Both the position numbers and the translations under genes were made by a program. From CAYVTD01 sp964577665 (lineage in GTDB: Bacteria; Bacteroidota; Ignavibacteria; Kapaibacteriales; UBA2268): 10,417 nucleotides of DNA. The stretch covers positions 1 through 10,417 of the forward strand of contig CAZOBD010000136.1 of the NCBI GenBank assembly GCA_964577665.1, written 5' to 3'. Below, piece by piece: positions 5,024 to 10,417 of the stretch (the stretch's first letter is position 1; the number at the start of each line of letters is the position of its first letter). The notes beneath the pieces were generated by a model. That model searched no databases and was not told the DNA's origin. It saw only the letters and a program-made list of their open reading frames with translations.

Positions 5024-6814
5024 ATGAAAAAATATATCAGGTCCATTCTTACATTTACTGTATCATTTTTTACCTTGTTTGGCATTGTACTTACCGATGA
5101 TCCGGAAGAAATAACTATTTCTGAATTAAAAAAGCACATCAGCACTCTTGCCTCTGAGGAATATGAAGGCAGACTCCCGGGCAGCGCCGGTGATTCACTT
5201 TCGGCGGCATATATAAGCAAACAATTTCAGCAGGCGGGATTAAAAACATTCGGCGGCAGTTATTACCAGTATTTCGATGTAGTAGTAAAAGTAAAACCTG
5301 GTGAAGAAAATTTTTTACAGGTAAACGGAGTGAAATACCAACCCGGTGAAGATTTTGTTCCATTTCCCCTTTCGGCAGATGGGGGGGCAGAGGCGGAAGC
5401 GGTCTTTGCTGGATATGGTTTTAATATTAACGAAGACAGCCTCCAATGGGATGATTACAAGGGAATAGACGTTGAAGGAAAATGGCTGCTGCTTCTGATG
5501 GGCGATCCTGAGCCGGATAAAAGCGACAGCAAATTTTTAGAATACAGCGAGATTAGAAACAAAATACTGACTGCCCGCGATAAAAAAGCACTCGGAATTT
5601 TGTTTGTAAGCGGACCGAATTTCGATGAAGAAGACGAGCTTGTTTCTATGACTACAAGCCGGGTGCTGGCAAGCGCGGGGATTCCCGTTTTCCATATTAA
5701 AAGAAGTACGGCGGATGATATTTTGAAATCTTCCGGGAAATCGGTATCGTCTTTGGAAAAAGCGCTGAACGAAAGCCGCAGTCCTGCATCCTTCAAAATA
5801 AATGCAGTAATTAATGCAAGTGCGAATCTTGAGAGGGTAAAGGTTAAGACACAAAATATAATAGGACTTCTGGAAGGTGCAGACAAAAATTCGTTTCTGG
5901 TAATAGGCGCCCATTATGATCATCTGGGATACGGAGGTGAAGGGTCAGGCTCGCGCAATCCCGATACTACAGCCGTTCATCACGGCGCCGATGACAACGC
6001 ATCCGGCGTGGCTGCTCTGATTGAGCTGTCAGAGAAGTTTTACTCTGTCAGGGATGAACTGCAAAGAAGCATAATTTTCGCCGCATTCGGAGCAGAGGAG
6101 AAAGGGCTTATCGGTTCGAAATTTTTCGCAGATAATATGCAGGTTGACAAAAAAAGCATTTTCGCCATGATAAATATGGATATGCTCGGGAGGCTCGACA
6201 CGGCTTCGAAATCACTTACCGTAGGAGGTTACGGCACTGCTGCAGAGTATCAGAGCATTTTTAATGAACTTGATAGTAACAATGATAATGGTCTTAATCT
6301 GAATTTTAACAAAGAAGGATACGGACCTTCCGACCATGCAAGTTTTTATGCGGAAAATATTCCTGTTCTTTTCTTCTCAACCGGAGCTCATCAAGATTAC
6401 CATTTGCCTGAAGATGAAGAAAGTAAGATAAACTATAAATGGCAGAAAAAGATAAGTGATTTCATTTACAAGACCGCATTGAAACTTGTAAATTATCCCG
6501 GGCTGCTTACATACAAGGAAGCCGGTCCGAAAGTAAGTATGGGACACGGCAGGAGATTTAAAGTTACTCTCGGCATTATGCCCGATTTTGCAAAAAGGGA
6601 TGTCGAGGGGCTCGGTGTGGGCGGCGTTCGCGAAGGCGGACCCGCTGAAAACGGCGGAATGAAAAAAGGGGATATAATCACTGCTGTTAACGGAAAACCC
6701 GTAAAGAACATTTACGATTATATGTACCGTCTGAAAGAACTGAAACCCGGCGAGACAATCAATGTGGACATTATTAGAAACGGCGAAAAAAAAGTTCTTC
6801 TGATTCAATTGTAA
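5024..6814 (+). CDS. Secreted M28 aminopeptidase with PA and PDZ domains
   Basis: M28 enzymes are di-zinc exopeptidases that remove N-terminal residues from peptides. The 596-residue protein starts with a signal peptide (about 1-24) without a lipobox cysteine, so export to the periplasm or beyond is expected. A PA-type insert occupies roughly 120-235. The catalytic core has the full metal set: H297 in GAHYDHLG, D324 in GADDNASG, the catalytic and ligand pair E358-E359 in GAEEKG, D386 in INMDMLGR, and H460 in DYHLPED. The conserved GPSDHASF motif is at 434-441. A C-terminal PDZ domain runs from about 512 to 596, with GGVREGGPAENGGMKKGD as its typical core; it may bind substrate ends or a partner. 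A run of seven G bases at 5381-5387 encodes D-G-G-A and is in frame. The next peptidase gene begins 17 bp downstream, suggesting an operon. Confidence 0.92.
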   Translation: MKKYIRSILTFTVSFFTLFGIVLTDDPEEITISELKKHISTLASEEYEGRLPGSAGDSLSAAYISKQFQQAGLKTFGGSYYQYFDVVVKVKPGEENFLQVNGVKYQPGEDFVPFPLSADGGAEAEAVFAGYGFNINEDSLQWDDYKGIDVEGKWLLLLMGDPEPDKSDSKFLEYSEIRNKILTARDKKALGILFVSGPNFDEEDELVSMTTSRVLASAGIPVFHIKRSTADDILKSSGKSVSSLEKALNESRSPASFKINAVINASANLERVKVKTQNIIGLLEGADKNSFLVIGAHYDHLGYGGEGSGSRNPDTTAVHHGADDNASGVAALIELSEKFYSVRDELQRSIIFAAFGAEEKGLIGSKFFADNMQVDKKSIFAMINMDMLGRLDTASKSLTVGGYGTAAEYQSIFNELDSNNDNGLNLNFNKEGYGPSDHASFYAENIPVLFFSTGAHQDYHLPEDEESKINYKWQKKISDFIYKTALKLVNYPGLLTYKEAGPKVSMGHGRRFKVTLGIMPDFAKRDVEGLGVGGVREGGPAENGGMKKGDIITAVNGKPVKNIYDYMYRLKELKPGETINVDIIRNGEKKVLLIQL

Positions 6815-6831
6815 AATAATACAGGTTAATA

Positions 6832-9003
6832 ATGAAATATTTCTTTTTTTGTATTATACTGCTATGTTACAGCTTGCCCGTTTATACTCAGTCCGATACG
6901 CTGTCATTTCATAAAGCATTCGGATATTCAAATATTCTAAAGAAACTTCCTGATGTAAGAGGATGGATTGATGAAGAACATTATTTAGTATATACTTCTG
7001 AGGACGATAAAAGCAGGCTTATGAAAATTAATGCTCGCACCGGCGGCTCCTCACTTTTTTTAGATTATGATCATTTTAATAAACAACTGAACAATTTCAA
7101 TCTGGAACAGGCTGATTTGGCATCACGGGACCGCAGGAAATATTTATTTAATCAAGATAATGATTTATACTTGGTTACAATTGATAATCTCAATGGTGGA
7201 AAAGCTTGGGCGAAACGCCTTACATGGAACGACGCTTATGAAATGAATCCCCGATTTTCTCCCGATTATTCTAAAATTGCTTATACTAAAGACAATGACT
7301 TATATGTATATCATATCGAAAAGAAGATTGAGCAGAGGCTGACTTATGACGGCGGCAAGCTAATATTAAACGGGAAAGCTTCTTGGGTATATATGGAAGA
7401 AATAATCGGCAGAAGTGAAAATTACAAAGCATTTTGGTGGTCCCCCGATGGCAGCTATATTGCTTTTCTGAAATTTGACGACAACCCTGTTTTGGAATAC
7501 ACTCTTACTAACGGCTTGAGTCCCGAGCCGGAGCAGCATACAGAAACACAGCGCTATCCTTTTCCCGGCACGCCTAATCCCGGAGTGAAGCTGTGCATCT
7601 TCAATTTTTCATCTAATAAGTATCATGTAATCGATGATAACTCTGAAAAAGATGTTTATATTGCATTCCCGTTCTTTAAACCTGACGAAAAAAAGCTTTA
7701 CTATCAGAGGCTTAACAGGGGACAGGACACATTGGAGATAATAGAGTATGATACGGAAAATTATAACAAGAGGATGATTTACGATGAGATTAGAAAAGAC
7801 TGGGTGAATTTTGTTGAAAAGATACACTTCGTCGGTAACGGGTTTATTTTGAGAAATGACAAGAGCGGATGGAGTCATTTTTATCATTACGACTGGAACG
7901 GTAAGCTTGTAAATCAAATAACACGGGGGAATTGGAATGCAGAGAGCATAGAGATAATTGACGAAGAGAACAAAGAAATTTTTTTTACGGGCTATAAGGA
8001 CAAATCGACTGAACTTCACTTATACAAAGTGAATTTAGACGGCGGCAGCTTAGAAAAAATAACGAAATATGACGGAGTTCATTCCGTAAGCGTATCTCCG
8101 CAGGGGAGTTATATTATAGATTCATACAGCAGTGTGGATGCTCCGAAAAAAATGATTCTTCTGAACGATAAAAGTGAGCATATCAGGGAACTTGGTGATA
8201 CCCGCACTGAAAAATTTAATAATCTAAACTTGGGAAAACTCGAACTCTTCACAATACCCGCAGAAGATGGTTATGAACTGCCGTCTTTGTGGTATCTTCC
8301 TCCTGATTTTGACGAAAACAAAAAATATCCTGTTATTTTTTCGATTTACGGAGGACCTGAGCATAAATCCGTCAAAAATTCTTATCGAATAACACGGAGT
8401 AAGTTCAGGGAATTCTGGCTGGCGCAGAACGGTATTATTACGATAGTTGTGGATCACAGGGGGGCAGGTCATTTCGGCAGAAAAGGCATGGCAGAAATGC
8501 ACAGGAATCTTGGGAAATGGGAACTGAATGATCTGATTTCGGCAGTCAAATGGCTTAAGAGCAAAAAATTTATTGATACAACAAAAATCGGTATTACCGG
8601 CGGTAGTTACGGAGGATATGTTACTGCTCTTGCCCTTACCAAAGGAGCCGGCTGGTTCACTCACGGTATAGCTGCTTTTTCTGTAACGGACTGGCGGCTG
8701 TACGACAATGTTTATACCGAAAGGTATATGGACACTCCTGCCGAAAATCCGGAAGGATACGCAAACTCCCGAATTATGAAATATACTGCAAACCTGCGGG
8801 GAAAGCTGTTTTTAGCTCACGGAGATATGGACGATAATGTTCACTGCCGCCATACGCTCCTTCTTGCCGATAAACTTATATCAGACGGCAAAAAGTTTAA
8901 GCTGCAGATATACCCCGATGAACGTCATGGCTTCGGTTACCTCAAGAATTTATATTTTGAAAAGGAAAGGATACATTTCTGGTTTGACAGCTTCGGAAAT
9001 TAA
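6832..9003 (+). CDS. Secreted S9B dipeptidyl-peptidase (DPP-IV-like)
   Basis: This serine exopeptidase family releases X-Pro or X-Ala type dipeptides from peptide N-termini. The protein has 723 residues, the usual DPP-IV size. A signal peptide covers about 1-19 (ending near PVYTQ). A beta-propeller of the DPP-IV N-terminal type follows at about 35-465. It contains WVYMEEIIGR (185-194), whose E189-E190 pair matches the glutamates that hold the substrate amino terminus in true dipeptidyl-peptidases. The C-terminal alpha/beta hydrolase (about 475-723) has the triad S592 in GGSYGG, D667 in HGDMDDNVH, and H699 in DERHGF. The double glutamate supports dipeptidyl-peptidase rather than oligopeptidase activity; substrate preference beyond that is inference. 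It follows the M28 peptidase gene by 17 bp and has no promoter of its own that I can see, so the two probably act together in peptide use. Confidence 0.93.
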   Translation: MKYFFFCIILLCYSLPVYTQSDTLSFHKAFGYSNILKKLPDVRGWIDEEHYLVYTSEDDKSRLMKINARTGGSSLFLDYDHFNKQLNNFNLEQADLASRDRRKYLFNQDNDLYLVTIDNLNGGKAWAKRLTWNDAYEMNPRFSPDYSKIAYTKDNDLYVYHIEKKIEQRLTYDGGKLILNGKASWVYMEEIIGRSENYKAFWWSPDGSYIAFLKFDDNPVLEYTLTNGLSPEPEQHTETQRYPFPGTPNPGVKLCIFNFSSNKYHVIDDNSEKDVYIAFPFFKPDEKKLYYQRLNRGQDTLEIIEYDTENYNKRMIYDEIRKDWVNFVEKIHFVGNGFILRNDKSGWSHFYHYDWNGKLVNQITRGNWNAESIEIIDEENKEIFFTGYKDKSTELHLYKVNLDGGSLEKITKYDGVHSVSVSPQGSYIIDSYSSVDAPKKMILLNDKSEHIRELGDTRTEKFNNLNLGKLELFTIPAEDGYELPSLWYLPPDFDENKKYPVIFSIYGGPEHKSVKNSYRITRSKFREFWLAQNGIITIVVDHRGAGHFGRKGMAEMHRNLGKWELNDLISAVKWLKSKKFIDTTKIGITGGSYGGYVTALALTKGAGWFTHGIAAFSVTDWRLYDNVYTERYMDTPAENPEGYANSRIMKYTANLRGKLFLAHGDMDDNVHCRHTLLLADKLISDGKKFKLQIYPDERHGFGYLKNLYFEKERIHFWFDSFGN

Positions 9004-9054
9004 TTCCGCATAAATTCGTTTATTAACCATAGCTAATATTTAAACAGAATTTAA

Positions 9055-9074
9055 GAAATAGTATATACTAATTC
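9055..9074. promoter_or_regulatory. Candidate operator palindrome before the metal permease
   Basis: TAGTATATACTA at 9059-9070 is a perfect 12 bp palindrome. One mismatched pair further out, it continues as GAA and TTC, giving a 20 bp inverted repeat with 9 of 10 pairs matching. It ends 25 bp before the permease start codon. It contains TATACT (9064-9069), which could be a -10 element, so a bound repressor could block transcription. A GAA...TTC inverted repeat is loosely like ArsR/SmtB-type metal sensor sites. No regulator gene is in the window, and chance symmetry in AT-rich DNA is a real alternative. Confidence 0.35.
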
Positions 9075-9099
9075 ATTAAAAAATTTCCGGAGCAATATA

Positions 9100-10395
9100 A
9101 TGTTTTTAATAGATATACTTTACGAAATTTACATACTTTTCATAGAAATGGCTCCCTATATGCTTTTGGGGCTGTTTTTCGTAGGAATACTCGACTTGTT
9201 CGTTAAACGGGAATTTATCTTAAAGCATGTCGGCGGTAATACATATTCTTCCATTGCAAAGGCTGCTTTTTTCGGAATACCCCTGCCTCTCTGTTCCTGC
9301 GGAGTAATACCGACATCGGTGTATATGGCTAAAAGCGGAGCATCCAAAGGGAGTGTGATTTCCTTTTTAATCTCCACTCCGCAAACCGGAATAGACAGTA
9401 TAGTTGCCACTTACGGCATGATGGGCTGGGTGTTTGCAATTTTTCGCCCTGCAGCAGCCTTGATTATGGGCATTATAGGCGGTGCGGCTGTTAAGCTTGC
9501 CGGCTTCAAAGAGAAGATAAAACCACTCGATAAATACGGCTCTGGAGAATCGGCGGCAGATATGGAAATAAAGGGTTTCTTTCCCATGTCGAAAAGATTT
9601 TACAAGTATTCCTTTGCAGAATTTTTAGACGGCATTTCGGTACAGTTTATAATCGGTCTTGCCGTATCAGGATTGATAGCGTATTTTGTTCCCGACAATT
9701 TCTTTGCGGGCAGTACGCTTGTACAGGGGCTGTGGGGCATGCTGCTGATAATTGTAATCGGCATACCGATGTACGTATGTGCAACTGCCTCTATTCCCAT
9801 AGCAGTTACATTACTGACAAAGGGATTTTCGCCGGGTATAGCATTTGTTTTTTTGGTTGTAGGTCCCGCGACAAATGCCGCGTCTCTGACTATTTTGCTA
9901 AAAGTACTCGGCAAAAAAGTTACAATGCTGTATCTTCTTGTCGTTTCGGTTTTAGCCGTTTTATTTGGTCTTTTGCTGGACAGAATTTTTCTGATGCTGA
10001 ATCTCAGCCCGTTTGATTTTATAAACGTGGCTCATGAACATGCCCACGAAACTGATTGGTGGCAGCTTTTTTTGGGAGGAATATTTTTAATTTTTCTGGT
10101 AATGTCAATTTACAGGCTTTATTTAAAAAAATATTTCAAATCAGGAGACATAAAAATGGAAAATGAAGGAAAGAAAACCATAAAAGTAGAAGGAATGGAC
10201 TGCAAGCACTGCGTGATGAATGTCAGCAATGCTATCTCCGGTGTCAGCGGTGTTAAGTCCGTTGATGTAAGCCTCGAAGAAGGCGCCGCTTTTGTCGGAG
10301 GCGAGTTCGATTTCTCTGAAATAAAACAAGCTGTGGAAGATGTAGGCTACAAAGTCAAAGAAGACGCATTCGCAAAAAGTCAAACATACGGATAA
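9100..10395 (+). CDS. Cu/Zn-type efflux permease with C-terminal HMA domain
   Basis: The 431-residue protein belongs to the ArsP/DUF318-like permease family, in the group annotated as SO_0444-type Cu/Zn efflux transporters. It is predicted to export a soft metal ion across the inner membrane. About eight or nine membrane segments cover 8-342. Likely metal-path cysteines lie in PLPLCSCGVIP (C65, C67) and IPMYVCATASIPIA (C227), followed by GPATNAASL (255-263). A short His-rich loop, HEHAHE (312-317), precedes the last helix. Residues 359-421 form a heavy-metal-associated domain with the GMDCKHC site (C368, C371). Such a domain could deliver metal to the pump. The start at 9100 is supported by GGAG (9089-9092). 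The true ion (copper, zinc or another) cannot be decided here. An internal start before the HMA domain is listed separately. Confidence 0.88.
   Translation: MFLIDILYEIYILFIEMAPYMLLGLFFVGILDLFVKREFILKHVGGNTYSSIAKAAFFGIPLPLCSCGVIPTSVYMAKSGASKGSVISFLISTPQTGIDSIVATYGMMGWVFAIFRPAAALIMGIIGGAAVKLAGFKEKIKPLDKYGSGESAADMEIKGFFPMSKRFYKYSFAEFLDGISVQFIIGLAVSGLIAYFVPDNFFAGSTLVQGLWGMLLIIVIGIPMYVCATASIPIAVTLLTKGFSPGIAFVFLVVGPATNAASLTILLKVLGKKVTMLYLLVVSVLAVLFGLLLDRIFLMLNLSPFDFINVAHEHAHETDWWQLFLGGIFLIFLVMSIYRLYLKKYFKSGDIKMENEGKKTIKVEGMDCKHCVMNVSNAISGVSGVKSVDVSLEEGAAFVGGEFDFSEIKQAVEDVGYKVKEDAFAKSQTYG
10156..10395 (+). CDS. Possible internal start: free HMA metallochaperone
   Basis: Inside the permease gene and in the same frame, AGGAG (10143-10147) stands 8 nt before an ATG at 10156 (Met353 of the permease). 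Translation from here would give a 79-residue soluble protein, starting MENEGKKTIKVEGMDCKHC, that contains the whole HMA domain and nothing of the membrane part. Its size and motif match CopZ/MerP-like metallochaperones. The initiation site is stronger than those of most genes in the window. It may be a working second start, or a relic of a once separate downstream gene that became fused to the permease. The full-length fusion is certain as a reading frame; use of the internal start is inference. Confidence 0.35.
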   Translation: MENEGKKTIKVEGMDCKHCVMNVSNAISGVSGVKSVDVSLEEGAAFVGGEFDFSEIKQAVEDVGYKVKEDAFAKSQTYG

Positions 10396-10417
10396 ATAAT
10401 ATAAATGTCAATAAGTT

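Noticed and set aside
5455..5923. Long minus-strand open frames inside the M28 peptidase gene
   Set aside because: They are antisense to a gene with a full set of catalytic motifs, are rich in S, L and F as expected of reverse-frame translation, and lack initiation signals.
10405..10417. Start of another gene at the right edge (ATG TCA ATA AGT)
   Set aside because: An ATG lies 9 bp after the permease stop, but only four codons are visible and no ribosome binding site precedes it, so it cannot be supported.
1..10417. CRISPR array, tRNA, rRNA, insertion sequence or phage genes
   Set aside because: No regularly spaced direct repeats, no tRNA or rRNA signature stretches, and no transposase, integrase or phage structural motif was found in any frame examined.

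Overview
The window is an AT-rich stretch of bacterial chromosome holding mostly conserved housekeeping and envelope genes. It does not look like a phage, a transposon or a defence island. The best guess for the host is a member of the Bacteroidota/Chlorobiota/Ignavibacteria assemblage. That is inference from several signs: weak or absent Shine-Dalgarno sequences at most starts, a TTG-N20-TAnnTTTG type promoter upstream of nusB, an enlarged NusB, secreted M28 and DPP-IV-like peptidases in tandem, and an HMA-tailed permease. No rRNA, tRNA, CRISPR array or insertion sequence was recognised.

Layout. Positions 1-60 carry a two-hairpin palindromic repeat. A gene for an exported protein with a possible stalk-like (copper amine oxidase N-terminal-like) domain follows (148-765, +). 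A poorly explained gap of about 290 bp comes next, with one doubtful minus-strand small ORF. mltG, the endolytic murein transglycosylase, reads toward that gap (2060 to 1056, -). It is divergent from an OsmC/Ohr-family gene (2167-2565, +). Behind the OsmC gene is a 245 bp gap with a heptad tandem repeat and a well-primed 14-codon minus-strand ORF that may be the stump of a lost gene. A small three-helix membrane protein gene (3110 to 2811, -) is divergent from a cutA-radC pair (3183-4241, +). nusB (4844 to 4260, -) converges on radC and is divergent from a secreted peptidase pair: an M28 metallopeptidase with PA and PDZ domains (5024-6814) and an S9B dipeptidyl-peptidase (6832-9003). The window closes with a Cu/Zn-type efflux permease carrying a C-terminal HMA domain (9100-10395), preceded by a palindrome.

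How the genes fit together. The two exopeptidases are 17 bp apart and probably co-transcribed. Together they would remove single residues and dipeptides from external peptides. MltG and possibly the first protein act on the cell wall. CutA and the permease both suggest divalent-metal handling, but they are about 5.6 kb apart and there is no sign of joint control.

The most interesting signal is inside the permease gene. An AGGAG sequence lies 8 nt before an in-frame ATG at 10156, exactly where the cytosolic metal-binding domain begins. One gene could therefore make both the full pump and a free 79-residue metallochaperone-like protein. This is a hypothesis from sequence alone.
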